Part shown: positions 9,631-19,595 of the stretch, in pieces
How the letters are laid out: every line of letters starts with the position of its first letter
How positions within the stretch are numbered: the first letter of the stretch is position 1
Assembly: GCA_016195085.1 (NCBI GenBank)
Contig: JACQAG010000031.1
Span: forward strand, 62,001 to 126,000
Source of the DNA: Pseudomonadota bacterium
GTDB taxonomy: Bacteria > Pseudomonadota > Alphaproteobacteria > SHVZ01
Length of the DNA: 64,000 nt
Reading direction: 5' to 3'
Program-made: the position numbers and the translations under genes
Notes under the pieces: generated by a model
The model's input: the letters and a program-made list of their open reading frames with translations, nothing else
What the model was told of the DNA's origin: nothing
Databases searched by the model: none

Positions 9631-10440
9631 ATGCGCATCTTGGTGATCAACCCCAATACGACCGCATCGATGACCGCCAGCATCGGGGCGGCAGCGAGCG
9701 CTGCAGCTGCGTTCGGCACCGAGATCGTCGCCGTCAACCCCAAGGACGGTCCGGTGTCGATCGAAAGCCAATATGACGCGGCCTATGCGGTGCCCGGCAT
9801 GCTGGAGCTCATCCGCGACGGCGAGGGCCAAGGCTATGACGGCTACGTCATCGCCTGCTTTCGCGATCCTGGGCTGGAAGCCGCGCGCGAGATCGCCGCC
9901 TCTCCGGTGGTCGGCATCGCCGAGGCGGCCATGCACATGGCGAGCCTGATCGCCGACGGCTTCTCCATCATCGCCACGCTGCCGCGCTCGGTCGCGGTGC
10001 AGCAGGCACTGGCGCGCCGATACGGCTTCGAGCGGCATCTCAGGAGCGTGCGCGCCGCCGGCGTGCCGGTCCTGGACCTGGAGGATGCGCATTCCGGGGC
10101 CGCCGACAAGGTGAAGCGGGTGGTCGAGGAAGCGATCACCGTCGACGGCGCCGAGGCGGTGCTGCTGGGCTGCGCCGGCATGGTCGATCTGGCCCAGCGC
10201 CTCAGCGAGGAGACCGGCGTTCCGGTGCTGGACGGCGTCAGCGCGGCCGTCAAGCTGGTCGAGGCCATGGCCGGGCTCGGCCTCAAGACCAGCAAGGCCC
10301 GTTCCTATGGGAGCCCGCGGGCCAAGCCCTATGCCGGCCGCTACGCCGCCGCGGCACCCGGGGGTGGATTTTGGGAGGGGGTGGTCCCTACCCCCTCCCC
10401 GACCCTCCCCGGCACGCCGCCGGCGAAGGCAGCAGAGTAG
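9631..10440 (+). CDS. hyuA: Asp/Glu/hydantoin racemase family protein
   Basis: A 269-residue protein of the Asp/Glu/hydantoin racemase superfamily. It begins MRILVINPNTTASMTASI and has the two expected cysteine regions: IACFRDPGLEAAREI (about 73-87) and LLGCAGMVDL (about 174-183), which would act as the acid/base pair. With the hydantoinase and carbamoylase on the other strand, hydantoin racemase is the best reading; allantoin racemase is an alternative. GGGAG seven bases before the ATG fits. The last roughly 25 residues, rich in Pro and Gly, are encoded by a GC-rich intergenic repeat and are probably a non-conserved extension. Confidence 0.82.
   Translation: MRILVINPNTTASMTASIGAAASAAAAFGTEIVAVNPKDGPVSIESQYDAAYAVPGMLELIRDGEGQGYDGYVIACFRDPGLEAAREIAASPVVGIAEAAMHMASLIADGFSIIATLPRSVAVQQALARRYGFERHLRSVRAAGVPVLDLEDAHSGAADKVKRVVEEAITVDGAEAVLLGCAGMVDLAQRLSEETGVPVLDGVSAAVKLVEAMAGLGLKTSKARSYGSPRAKPYAGRYAAAAPGGGFWEGVVPTPSPTLPGTPPAKAAE
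10373..10398. repeat. GC-rich inverted repeat at the 3' end of the racemase gene
   Basis: GGGAGGGGGT and ACCCCCTCCC face each other around a six-base loop. A second weaker hairpin (CCCGCACCGCGGG, about 10506-10518) lies in the space to the next gene. The block resembles the CCCTCCCC-type repeats at 14993, 46351 and 59985. The first hairpin is translated as the C-terminal end of the racemase. Confidence 0.55.
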
Positions 10441-10539
10441 CGTTGACTCCGAACCCTCGCCCGCGATGCAGGAGAGGGGTCAACGATGTCGTTTCCGGCG
10501 CCCTCTCCCGCACCGCGGGAGACGGTCGGGGTAAGGGTC

Positions 10540-11433
10540 TTATTTCTGCGGCACGTAGCCGGGAAAGCCGGGAGTGCCGTAGCCGGGGAAGATCTCGACG
10601 CTGGCCGAGCCCGGCGGCGGCTTCATCCCGAACCATTTCTCGTAGATGACGGCGAGCGCGCCGTCCTTCTTCATGCTTTCCAGGATGAGGTCGACCTTGT
10701 TGCGGAAGGCCACGTCGTCGTGGCGAAAGGCGAGCGCGTAGACGCGATCGGCCGCCATGGTCAAGCCGACCCGGATCCGCTTCTCCTGCTGGGCCGCATA
10801 GAGGGCCCGCGGCAGGTCGAGGATGGCGGCGGCGGCCTGGGTCGAGAGGACGGCGCCGACCACGTCCTCGGTGCGGTCGAAGCGGACGATCTGGAATCCC
10901 AGCTTCGGGCCGTTCTCGCTGGCCCAGGTGTCGCCCTGGCCGCCCTTCAAGGCGGCGACGGTCTTGCCTTTGAGCGCGTCCGGGCCGTTCATCTCCGCCT
11001 CGCCCGCCCAGACCAGAACGCCGAGGCCGGTGGTCATATAGGGCTCGCTGAACAGCATTTGGCCGGCGCGCTCCTCGGTGACGACCGTCGCGGCCACAAC
11101 GAACTCGTAGCGCTTGGCGGCGAGCCCGGCGAAGATCCCGGAAAACCGCTGATCGCTGATCTCGTAGCCTGGGCGCCCCAGCCGCCGGGCAAGCTCGGCG
11201 GCAAGATCGATGGAAAACCCGGTCAGGGTCCCGTCGGCCTGGCGCATGGCGAAGGGCGCGAACCCCACATCGGCGGCCACCAGCAAGGGTTTTTCGGGAT
11301 TGGGGTCGACCGGCTCCGGGGTCTGAGCGCCGGGCTTACCCGGGCCCAGCACCAGGAACGCTAGGCCGAGGAGCAGCGGCAAGAAGCCTCTTGAGCCGCG
11401 GAACTGAGCGATCGATGCGGCGCCGGCGGTCAT
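10540..11433 (-). CDS. ABC transporter substrate-binding protein, family 3 (amino-acid type)
   Basis: A 297-residue polar amino-acid-type binding protein. It has a hydrophobic signal segment (GFLPLLLGLAFLVLGPG), then the family 3 pattern: LLVAADVGFAPFAMRQADG, LTGFSIDLAAELARRLG, GIFAGLAAKRYEFVVA, and LKGKTVAALKGGQGDTW. The start at 11433 is fixed by an ATGA overlap with the carbamoylase stop; the frame stays open far upstream but only as a shadow. Being cotranscribed with the hydantoin genes, it may bind a hydantoin, N-carbamoyl amino acid or amino acid. No family 3 permease or ATPase accompanies it. Confidence 0.85.
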   Translation of the reverse strand: MTAGAASIAQFRGSRGFLPLLLGLAFLVLGPGKPGAQTPEPVDPNPEKPLLVAADVGFAPFAMRQADGTLTGFSIDLAAELARRLGRPGYEISDQRFSGIFAGLAAKRYEFVVAATVVTEERAGQMLFSEPYMTTGLGVLVWAGEAEMNGPDALKGKTVAALKGGQGDTWASENGPKLGFQIVRFDRTEDVVGAVLSTQAAAAILDLPRALYAAQQEKRIRVGLTMAADRVYALAFRHDDVAFRNKVDLILESMKKDGALAVIYEKWFGMKPPPGSASVEIFPGYGTPGFPGYVPQK

Positions 11434-12368
11434 TCCGGTGGCGCCGTCGCGCCGGTTTGCTGGGTGATGATGCCGTAATGCTCGACTCGCCGGTGCTTGG
11501 CGAAGTTGAAGATGGTCTCCTTGCCCATGCGCGCCTGATCGAGATCGCAGTCGTGGACGACGAGCTCGTCGCCGAGGGTCGCGACCTGGGCCACGATCTC
11601 GCCCGAGGGCTGAATGATGCAGCTGCCGCCGATCATGCCGACACCCTCTTCCACTCCCGCCTTGGCCACGCCCACCACCCAGGTGGAGTTTTGATAGGCG
11701 CCGGCCTGCATGGTCAGGTGGTTGTGGAACATGCGGAGATGGTTGGGCTCGAATGCGGCAGTATTGCGGTCGGGCGTGTTGTAGCCCAGCAACACCAGCT
11801 CGACGCCCTTCAGGCCCATGACGCGGAAGGTCTCGGGCCAGCGGCGATCGTTGCAGATGCACATGCCGATCACGGCCCCTTGGCTGCGCCAGACCGGAAA
11901 TCCCAGGTCGCCGACCTCGAAGTAGCGCTTCTCCAGGTGCTGCCAGGGCCGCTCGGGCTCGAATTCCATGTGCCCGGGCAGATGCACCTTGCGGTACTTG
12001 CCGACGATGCGGCCCGCCTCGTCGACCAGGATCGCCGTGTTGAAGCGCCGCGTGCGGCCGCCCTCGCGGGTGAGCTCGGCAAAGCCGAGGTAGAAACCCA
12101 TCCGGTAGTCGCGGGCGGCCTCGAACAACGGCCGGGTCGCGGCACTCGGCATCTCCCACTCGAAGAAGGCATCGATCTCCGCCTGGTCGGTCATGTACCA
12201 GCGCGGGAAAAACGTGGTGAGTGCCAGCTCCGGGAAGACGATGAGCCGGCACCCCTTGCCATGGGCGGCGGCCATGAGGTCGAGCAGGCGCTTGACCACG
12301 CTCTGGCGCGGCTCGGCCCGGGCGATGGGCCCGAGCTGGGCCGCGCCGACGGTGAGGATGCGGGCCAT
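11430..12368 (-). CDS. N-carbamoyl-D-amino acid hydrolase (D-carbamoylase)
   Basis: A 312-residue nitrilase-superfamily amidohydrolase. The catalytic triad sits at exactly the numbers known for the Agrobacterium D-carbamoylase: Glu47 (in VFPELAL), Lys127 (in YRKVHLPG) and Cys172 (in GMCICNDRRWPE). The length also fits (about 304 in that family). It would hydrolyse N-carbamoyl-D-amino acids to the free D-amino acid, carbon dioxide and ammonia, in the cytoplasm. It abuts the hydantoinase stop with no spacer (TGAATG) and overlaps the downstream binding-protein gene by four bases, so the three are surely one transcript. Confidence 0.92.
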   Translation of the reverse strand: MARILTVGAAQLGPIARAEPRQSVVKRLLDLMAAAHGKGCRLIVFPELALTTFFPRWYMTDQAEIDAFFEWEMPSAATRPLFEAARDYRMGFYLGFAELTREGGRTRRFNTAILVDEAGRIVGKYRKVHLPGHMEFEPERPWQHLEKRYFEVGDLGFPVWRSQGAVIGMCICNDRRWPETFRVMGLKGVELVLLGYNTPDRNTAAFEPNHLRMFHNHLTMQAGAYQNSTWVVGVAKAGVEEGVGMIGGSCIIQPSGEIVAQVATLGDELVVHDCDLDQARMGKETIFNFAKHRRVEHYGIITQQTGATAPPE

Positions 12369-13841
12369 TCAACCCCCTCCCGCGGACAACATCCGGCCGG
12401 CCACGGCATCGAAGCCCTCGGTCAGGCGGCCCAAAGGCTTCGCCGACGTCGGCAGGGCGCAGCGCTGGAATTGTCCGCGGCCGCGTGCCTCCACCACCTT
12501 GCCACCCTCGGCGACGATTTCGCCGCGGGACAGCACCACCACCGGCCAACCCGTGAGCTGCATGCCCTCATAGGGGGTGTAGTCCATGGCGTCGTGAAGC
12601 ATGCTTTGGCTCACCGTCACCTGCTTCTTCGGGTCCCAGAGCGCGATATCGGCATCCGAGCCGACGGCGATGGTGCCCTTGCGCGGGTAGAGCCCGTAGA
12701 GCTTGGCCGCATTGGTCGCGGTCAGCGCCACGAAGCGGTTGAGATCGATGCGCCCGCGCCCCACACCCTCGGAGAACAACAGCGGCAAGCGCAGCTCTAT
12801 TCCCGGCACCCCGTTCGCCACCACCTTGAACGGCGCATTGGTGCCGTGGTGCTTCTTGCCCTCGCTGCCTTCGTAGCGATAGGGCGCGTGATCGGAGGAG
12901 ACGACCTGAAAGACGCCGGTCGTCAGCCCGTTCCACACCGCCTCCTGGCTAGCACGGTCGCGGGGCGGCGGGCTGCACATGCATTTCGCTCCCTCGAAGC
13001 CGGGCTTGTCGAGATCGTCGGCGGTCAGGAACAGGTATTGGGGACAGGTCTCGGCATAGATGCGGAGCCCCTGGGCCTGCGCCCAGCGGATCTCCTCGAT
13101 GGCATCGCGGTGGGAGACATGCACGATCAGGATCGGCACGTCGACCAGTTCCGAGAGCGCGATCGCCCGGTGCGTCGCCTCGCGCTCGGCCAGCCCGGCA
13201 TGGGCGACGGCGTGGTATTTCGGCTCGGTATGGCCGGTCGCCAACAGCCGGTCGGTCAGCCACTGGATGACGTCGTGGTTCTCGGCATGCACCATGACGA
13301 AGGCGCCCTCGGAGCGGGCGAGCGCCAGCACCTCCAAGACCTGGCGGTCATCGAGCCGGAGCGACTCGTAGGTCATGTAGATCTTGAACGAGGTGTAGCC
13401 GTCCTTGATCAAGGCCGGGAGCTCCTGACCCAGAACCTCCGCGGTCGGATCGGAGATGATCATGTGGAAGGCATAATCGATGACCGCCTTCGGCTGGGCC
13501 AGCGCATGGTAATCGTTCACCGTCTGCCTGAGCGACATGCCGCGATACTGCGCGGCGAAAGGAATGATGGTGGTGGTGCCGCCGCCGGCCGCCGAGCGGG
13601 TGCCGGTGTAGAAATCATCCGCGGTCCTCACCCCCGAAGAGGAGATCTGCTCGATATGGCAGTGGCCGTCGATGCCACCGGGGAGCGCCAGCAGGCCGCT
13701 GGCGTCGATCTCCCGGAGGCCGCGCTCAAGCCCCTCGCCCAAGGCGGCGACACGGCCGGCGCGGATGCCGATATCGGCGGTGACCGTATCGGCGGCCGTG
13801 ACCACCGTGCCGTTGCGGATGACGAGATCGAAAGCGGCCAT
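12369..13841 (-). CDS. D-hydantoinase / dihydropyrimidinase
   Basis: A 490-residue cyclic amidohydrolase of the dihydropyrimidinase family. Metal ligands are visible in order: His60 and His62 (GGIDGHCHIEQ), the lysine to be carboxylated Lys153 (TSFKIYMTY), His185 (MVHAENHD), His241 (IVHVSH) and Asp317 (SSDHAPY). It opens 5-substituted hydantoins or dihydropyrimidines to N-carbamoyl amino acids. The directly following D-carbamoylase favours the D-hydantoinase role. GGAG nine bases upstream supports the ATG at 13841; the 51 open codons before it look non-coding. The HCH variant at the first metal site (usually HTH) is slightly unusual. Confidence 0.92.
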   Translation of the reverse strand: MAAFDLVIRNGTVVTAADTVTADIGIRAGRVAALGEGLERGLREIDASGLLALPGGIDGHCHIEQISSSGVRTADDFYTGTRSAAGGGTTTIIPFAAQYRGMSLRQTVNDYHALAQPKAVIDYAFHMIISDPTAEVLGQELPALIKDGYTSFKIYMTYESLRLDDRQVLEVLALARSEGAFVMVHAENHDVIQWLTDRLLATGHTEPKYHAVAHAGLAEREATHRAIALSELVDVPILIVHVSHRDAIEEIRWAQAQGLRIYAETCPQYLFLTADDLDKPGFEGAKCMCSPPPRDRASQEAVWNGLTTGVFQVVSSDHAPYRYEGSEGKKHHGTNAPFKVVANGVPGIELRLPLLFSEGVGRGRIDLNRFVALTATNAAKLYGLYPRKGTIAVGSDADIALWDPKKQVTVSQSMLHDAMDYTPYEGMQLTGWPVVVLSRGEIVAEGGKVVEARGRGQFQRCALPTSAKPLGRLTEGFDAVAGRMLSAGGG

Positions 13842-13867
13842 GGTCAAGGCTCCAAAGTGAGGGCAAC

Positions 13868-14956
13868 TCAGCCTGCCGGGTGAGGTTTCCGCTTGCCGTA
13901 GATCGCTTCCAGCCGCGGCAGGTAGGCCTCCGCCGCGGCCCCTTTGCGCGCTGCCGGCGGCGTGATCGGCGGAATCTCCCGCCAGAAATGGCAAGCGACC
14001 CGATCGCCGCCGCCGATCTCATCCAGGTGCGGCTCCTCGATGCGGCAGCGTTCGCGCGCATGCGGGCAGCGCGTATGGAAGCGGCAACCCGAGGGCGGAT
14101 TGAGCGGGCTCGGCACGTCGCCCTCGAGGATGATGCGGTCGCGGGGCGCCGTCGGGTCCGGCACCGGGATCGCCGAGAGCAGCGCCTGGGTGTAGGGATG
14201 CTTCGGGTGGCGGTAGAGCTCGCGCTTGGCCGCGAGCTCGACGATCTTGCCGAGATACATGACCGCCACCCGGCTGCTCACATGCTTCACCACCGCCAGG
14301 TCATGGGCGATGAAGAGATAGGAAAGCCCGAAGCGATCCTGCAGATCCTGCAGCAGGTTCACGACCTGCGCCTGCACCGAGACGTCGAGGGCCGAGACCG
14401 GCTCGTCGCAGATCACCAGCTTCGGCTGCACGGCCAGGGCGCGCGCCACGCCGATGCGCTGGCGCTGGCCACCGGAGAATTCGTGCGGATAGCGCTCTTC
14501 ATGCCAGCTCGACAGGCCGACCAGCTCCAAGAGCTCGCGCACGCGCTGGCGGCGCTCGCCGGCATTGCCGAGCCCGTGGATCCGGAGCGGCTCGGCGATG
14601 ACGTCGCCCACGGTCATGCGCGGGTTGAGCGAGGCGTAGGGATCCTGAAAGATGATCTGCATCTCGCGCCGGAGCCGGCGCAGCTCGGTCTTGCCGAGCG
14701 CAAAGACATCGCTGCCGTCGAAGGTGACGCTGCCTTGGGTGCGGTCGATCAATCTCAAGATCAGCCGCCCGGTCGTCGACTTGCCGCAGCCGGACTCGCC
14801 CACCAGCGCCAAGGTCTCGCCGGCATCGAGGTCGAAGCTGACGCCGTCCACCGCCTTGACCGATCCCTGCTGGCGCGACAACAGGAGCCCGCGCCTGACC
14901 GGGAAATGCTTCACCAGATCGCGGACCGACAGGATGGGTCGAGCGGCGGCGGTCAT
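13868..14956 (-). CDS. Oligopeptide/dipeptide-type ABC transporter ATP-binding protein (DppF-like)
   Basis: A 362-residue ATPase with Walker A GESGCGKS, a long [16 protein letters not shown] signature, Walker [15 protein letters not shown], and the C-terminal oligopeptide-transporter extension ([16 protein letters not shown]). The order after the DppD-like gene and the two-subunit arrangement match Dpp/Opp systems, where both ATPases drive one permease pair. The start at 14956 is chosen as the ATG giving the normal family N-terminus. No permease genes are near. It lies 26 bases upstream of the hydantoinase gene and is probably cotranscribed with it. Confidence 0.9.
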   Translation of the reverse strand: MTAAARPILSVRDLVKHFPVRRGLLLSRQQGSVKAVDGVSFDLDAGETLALVGESGCGKSTTGRLILRLIDRTQGSVTFDGSDVFALGKTELRRLRREMQIIFQDPYASLNPRMTVGDVIAEPLRIHGLGNAGERRQRVRELLELVGLSSWHEERYPHEFSGGQRQRIGVARALAVQPKLVICDEPVSALDVSVQAQVVNLLQDLQDRFGLSYLFIAHDLAVVKHVSSRVAVMYLGKIVELAAKRELYRHPKHPYTQALLSAIPVPDPTAPRDRIILEGDVPSPLNPPSGCRFHTRCPHARERCRIEEPHLDEIGGGDRVACHFWREIPPITPPAARKGAAAEAYLPRLEAIYGKRKPHPAG

Positions 14957-14992
14957 GACGCGGTGGCACCGAACATTGGGCTGCGCGAACCA

Positions 14993-15090
14993 CCCCCTCC
15001 CCAACCCTCCCCCCTCAAGGGGGAGGGAGTAGAAGGTAGGTCTCCGCTTCGATTCCCTCCCCCCTTGCGGGGGAGGGTTAGGGAGGGGGG
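14993..15090. repeat. Composite CCCTCCCC-type inverted repeat between the two ATPase genes
   Basis: An outer pair of arms (CCCCTCCCCAACCCTCCCCC near 14995-15014 and its complement GGGGGAGGGTTAGGGAGGGG near 15069-15088) encloses two smaller hairpins, CCCCCTCAAGGGGG and CCCCCTTGCGGGGG. The element fills most of the 155 bases between dppD-like and dppF-like genes. It shares its core with the elements at 59985 and 46351, so it is a dispersed intergenic repeat. As RNA it could form a long branched stem inside the operon transcript. Confidence 0.7.
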
Positions 15091-15111
15091 TATGGCGGAC
15101 ATTGACTGGTC

Positions 15112-16115
<1,004 letters not shown>

Positions 16116-16119
<4 letters not shown>

Positions 16120-17564
16120 CGTCCCGGTGCCCTGCCCATGGGGAATACCATCGGCGACATCTCCTCGACCGTTCGTCCGGCCCAATCCCGCGCCTGGGCT
16201 CCGGCAAGCGCCCGGGCTTGCGCTTCGGCGAGCTTCGCATGCGCCGCTTCAATGTCGATGGTGAGAACGCGGCCGCCGCGGACCACCTGCGCGCCGTCGA
16301 CATAGACATCCTGGATCGCCCGCTCGCAAGCGGAATAGATGAGGCTTCGGAGCGGCTCGCGCACCGGCCGCATCGCCGGATGGGCGAGATCGACCAGGAC
16401 CAGGTCCGCCTTGGCGCCCACCGCCAGCCGACCGATGTCGTCGCGCCCCAGCGCCCGGGCACCGCCCACGGTGGCGGCGGTGAACACCTCGGCGGTCGAG
16501 GCGCCGCGATAGTCGCCGGCCATGACCCGGGCCAAGGTCGCCGCCCAGCGCATCTCTTCCAGCATGTTGTGGGGAAAGGTGTCGGTGCCGATGCCGACAT
16601 TGACCCCGGCGGCGATGTAGCGGTGCAGATGATTGAGGACGATACCGCGGCGCACGAAGACATTGGGACAATGGGCGAGGCTGGCGCCCGCATCCGCGAG
16701 GCGCCGGAGATCATCGGTCTCGGGCCAATGGAGCCAAGGGTGGTCGTTGATGAAGATGCCGTGGCCGATGATGGTGCTGGGGCCGAGAACGCCCAGCGAC
16801 TCCAGAAACTGGATGGGCGTCTTGCCGTGGCGCCGGGTGATCTCCTGGAACTCGACCACGCTCTGCGCGGCGTGAATCTGCAAAGGCACGCCGAGTTCCC
16901 GGGCGGCATCGCGGCTGGCCTCGAGCAGTGCCGCATCGCAGGTGTCGATCTGCGCCGGCGCCAGCATGGCATCGATGCGCCCGCTCGGGTGCTGGCGCGC
17001 GCGGCGAACCACGTCCACCGCCTGATCGAGGCCCTTCATGCCGGCGGCGGTGTCCCAGCTGTACTCGACCGCATGCCCATTCTGCGTCGTCCAGGAGGCG
17101 GAGCGGAACATCGGTCCCAACACCGCCCTGATGCCGGTTGCGGCGAGATCATCGGCCCATCCCGGCCGGTTCCCGGAGAGATCGACGAAGGTGGTCACAC
17201 CGCTCGCCAGGAGCTCGGCCACCGCCACCTCGGTCGCCGCCGTGGCGGCTTCCGGTCCGAGCCGGAATATCGGCATGTACTCATAGAGCGAGCTCATGCC
17301 GAGCGCGGGGCTGCCCAGCTCCTCCAGCAGCCCCTTGTTGCCCGGCTCGGAGGTGGGGTGGCTGTGAATATTGACGAGCCCCGGCAGCACCAAGCGATCG
17401 CGCGCATCGATCGTGGCGGTCGCCTCGCCCTCATAGCTCGGACCGATATAGGTGATGGCGTTGCCCTGAAACGCCAGGTCCACGTCGCGCAAATAGACGT
17501 GGCTCTTCTGCCCGACATCCCACGCGACTAGCCAAGACGCGCCCTTGACGAGCGTTGTGCTCAC
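16116..17564 (-). CDS. Amidohydrolase, cytosine deaminase/chlorohydrolase-like (metal-dependent)
   Basis: A 482-residue amidohydrolase-superfamily enzyme. The metal site is intact: His67 and His69 in [10 protein letters not shown], a histidine in LQIHAAQS, another in [10 protein letters not shown] and the aspartate in [10 protein letters not shown]. This arrangement fits the one-metal deaminase/chlorohydrolase branch (TrzA/AtzA, guanine and cytosine deaminases). The substrate is unknown but is probably a nitrogen heterocycle or amidine, given the hydantoin genes around it. It starts with GTG and overlaps the esterase gene upstream by four bases (GTGA). Confidence 0.87.
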
Positions 17565-18553
17565 TCAGCGGCGCTCCGGCGCGGCTGCTTCTTAGCCAAG
17601 GCGCGACAGAGGGCGGCGGCGACCGCCTGATATTCGCTGCGTGCCGCTTTGACTCCGGCGGTGAAGCGCAGATAGCCATGGATCAAGCCCGGCGCCAGGC
17701 GATACTCCGTTGGAACCCCGGCGCGCTGCAGCTTGGCTGCGAAGGCCGCGGCTTCGTCGCGCAGGCAATCATATTCCGCCGCGGTCACCAGCGCCGGCGG
17801 CAAACCGGTCAGATCCTCGGCCTGCAAGGGTGCCGCCAAGGGATTCCTGGTGAATCCGTCGCCGCCGACATAGTGGCGCCAATACCAGGCCATCGCGCTG
17901 CGCCTCAGCAAGGGGCCGTCGGCCAGCTGAATGTAAGAGAGCGTGTTCAAATTGCAGTCGGTCACCGGATAGTTGAGCATCTGGAAGGCGAGCTTGGGCC
18001 CGCCGCGGTCGCGCGCCATAAGACACACGCCGGCGGCGAGCGTGCCGCCGGCGCTGTCGCCGCCGACGGCGATCCGCGCCGCATCGACGCCGAGCTGAGT
18101 GGCTTCCTCGCCGACCCACCCGGTCGCCGCGAAACAATCCTCGAGCCCGGCCGGAAACGGATGCTCCGGCGCCAGCCGATAATCGACGCTTACCACCAAG
18201 CCCTTGAGGTCGCGGGCGAGTGCTGCGGCGACGCCGTCATGGGTATCGATGCTGCCGACCACCCAACCGCCGCCATGGAAATAGACCAGCGCCGGCATCG
18301 GCGCCGCTGCTTCGCGGTGGCGATAGAGCCTGACCTTGACCCCTTGGGCGATCACGCGATCTTCGACCTGAAGCTCGCTCGGCCTGGGCGGGCGCGAGGC
18401 GGCCGAGAGCTCCTCGACGCGGGCGCGCACGACCGTGTGCGGCAACTGTTCGGCCGGCACCGGATAGGCGGCCTCCATGGCCGCGATGAAGGGCAGGAGT
18501 TCAGGATCGAGTGGCAAGGGAAACCTCGGCGGCGCGGTTGGAGGAATGAGCAT
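17561..18553 (-). CDS. Alpha/beta hydrolase of the hormone-sensitive-lipase family (esterase)
   Basis: A 330-residue family IV esterase. The oxyanion-hole motif HGGG is at residues 93-96 and the nucleophile elbow GDSAGG carries Ser167. The late segments TAEYDCLRDE and PGLIHGYL carry the expected Asp and His. It would hydrolyse short acyl esters or a related bond in the cytoplasm. It is the first gene of the long minus-strand operon that goes on to the amidohydrolase, the two ATPases, hydantoinase, carbamoylase and binding protein. About 440 bases upstream lie before the next, divergent gene. Confidence 0.9.
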   Translation of the reverse strand: MLIPPTAPPRFPLPLDPELLPFIAAMEAAYPVPAEQLPHTVVRARVEELSAASRPPRPSELQVEDRVIAQGVKVRLYRHREAAAPMPALVYFHGGGWVVGSIDTHDGVAAALARDLKGLVVSVDYRLAPEHPFPAGLEDCFAATGWVGEEATQLGVDAARIAVGGDSAGGTLAAGVCLMARDRGGPKLAFQMLNYPVTDCNLNTLSYIQLADGPLLRRSAMAWYWRHYVGGDGFTRNPLAAPLQAEDLTGLPPALVTAAEYDCLRDEAAAFAAKLQRAGVPTEYRLAPGLIHGYLRFTAGVKAARSEYQAVAAALCRALAKKQPRRSAAE

Positions 18554-18991
18554 GGGTCAAGGCGAGGTCGCTATTTGAAGTCTAGATGGCAGGGCTTGTA
18601 CAGAGGTGGCCGCTTCGGGACCGGGACCATGGCCTCGGCGGACGGAGGGGCGAGCGGTCAGCTGACGACGGTCTTGCGCGGGTGGCGTGAGCAGGATCGA
18701 TTCGGTCTCCGGAGGGGTCCCACTCCCGGCCCCGATTCGAGCGGAGCCCCTTCACGTGCCTTCGGGAAAGAAAACGTCGTCGCTCCTCGCCGAGGGTGAA
18801 ATGACATGGCCTTGTGGGTTCGGCGATGCCGACCGCCCAGGTGTTGTGTGTCCTCTGTCGTTCCTTTCTCAATGCGCGAGCGGACGCGATTCGAGGTGGC
18901 GTTCGGCCCGGGCGATTTTCGTTGTCTCACGGCGCCAAGGCCGACAGACTTCGCCTTCAAAGGTCGCATTAAGCGATTGGGGCGGGGCTTA
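18554..18991. other. 438-base divergent intergenic region, no gene recognised
   Basis: This stretch separates the esterase operon (leftward) from a secreted-protein gene (rightward). It should contain both promoters. The frame of the rightward gene is open through part of it (from 18806), but the residues are arginine- and cysteine-rich and unlike a real N-terminus. I see no clear promoter boxes, long palindrome or RNA gene. Confidence 0.5.
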
Positions 18992-19513
18992 ATGAAACAG
19001 CGCAGGCGTGGTACGCGCGCGGCCGCAGCCGTCGTCGCACTGGGTTTGGCGGTAGCACCGGTGGCGGAGGCCGTTGCGGCTCAGTGCGTCAACCGGCCGG
19101 AAATCGAAGCCCGGCAGGTGCGCTTGCTGCAGACCGAGCTCATGGTCGCCGCGCTTAGCTGCAAGCATGGCGAAAGCTACGAGTTCAGCGACCATTACAA
19201 CGCCTTCGTGAACAAATTTCGTGGCTCGCTGCAGCAGCACGCGGCGGTGCTGAAGCAGGAGTATCGACGCCTCTACGGCGCCCAGCACGAGAGCGCGCTT
19301 GATCGCTTCATCACCCAGATCGCCAATACGGCGGCCGAACGCAGCTTGCATCAGCCGAACTATTGCGTGACGGTGCGGCCGGTGTTCGAAGAGGTGCTCA
19401 CGCTGAAGGCGAGCGACCTGCCTACCTATTCCGAGCGCCTGGCGCAGGCGAGCGAGGCGTCTCAGGCCGTCTGCGGCGCCGGCAAACAGGCCGCCCAAAG
19501 ACCAGCCGGGTAG
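18992..19513 (+). CDS. Secreted protein of unknown function
   Basis: A 173-residue protein with a clear signal peptide (positively charged MKQRRRGTR, hydrophobic AAAAVVALGLAVAPVAEAV, cleavage near VAA). The mature part is helical, with four cysteines (in AAQCVNR, LSCKHGE, NYCVTVR and AVCGAG) that could form two disulfides in the periplasm. I do not recognise the family. The downstream ATG at 18992 is preferred over the longer open frame because only it begins with a signal peptide. The gene ends convergent to the OmpA-family gene. Confidence 0.75.
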   Translation: MKQRRRGTRAAAAVVALGLAVAPVAEAVAAQCVNRPEIEARQVRLLQTELMVAALSCKHGESYEFSDHYNAFVNKFRGSLQQHAAVLKQEYRRLYGAQHESALDRFITQIANTAAERSLHQPNYCVTVRPVFEEVLTLKASDLPTYSERLAQASEASQAVCGAGKQAAQRPAG

Positions 19514-19542
19514 ATCCAGCAGCGCTGCACGCCGAGACGAAA

Positions 19543-19566
19543 CGGGCCGCCCGACCCGGCGGCCCG
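19543..19566 (-). terminator. Terminator hairpin after the OmpA-family gene
   Basis: CGGGCCGCC (19543-19551) pairs perfectly with GGCGGCCCG (19558-19566) over a six-base loop. Read on the minus strand the stem is followed by TTTCGT, giving a short T-rich tail downstream of the OmpA-family gene. It is also placed to stop transcription from the convergent secreted-protein gene. The hairpins at 62249-62336 have the same design and tail. Confidence 0.65.
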
Positions 19567-19595
19567 CCTCTCAAGCTTCGACAGCCAGAGCTCCC

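Noticed and set aside
11391-13883. 830-codon open frame on the plus strand over the hydantoinase and carbamoylase genes
   Set aside because: It is the complement of two genes with intact catalytic residues. In very GC-rich DNA the antisense frame stays open, and its composition (His/Arg/Gly-rich, no motifs) is not protein-like.
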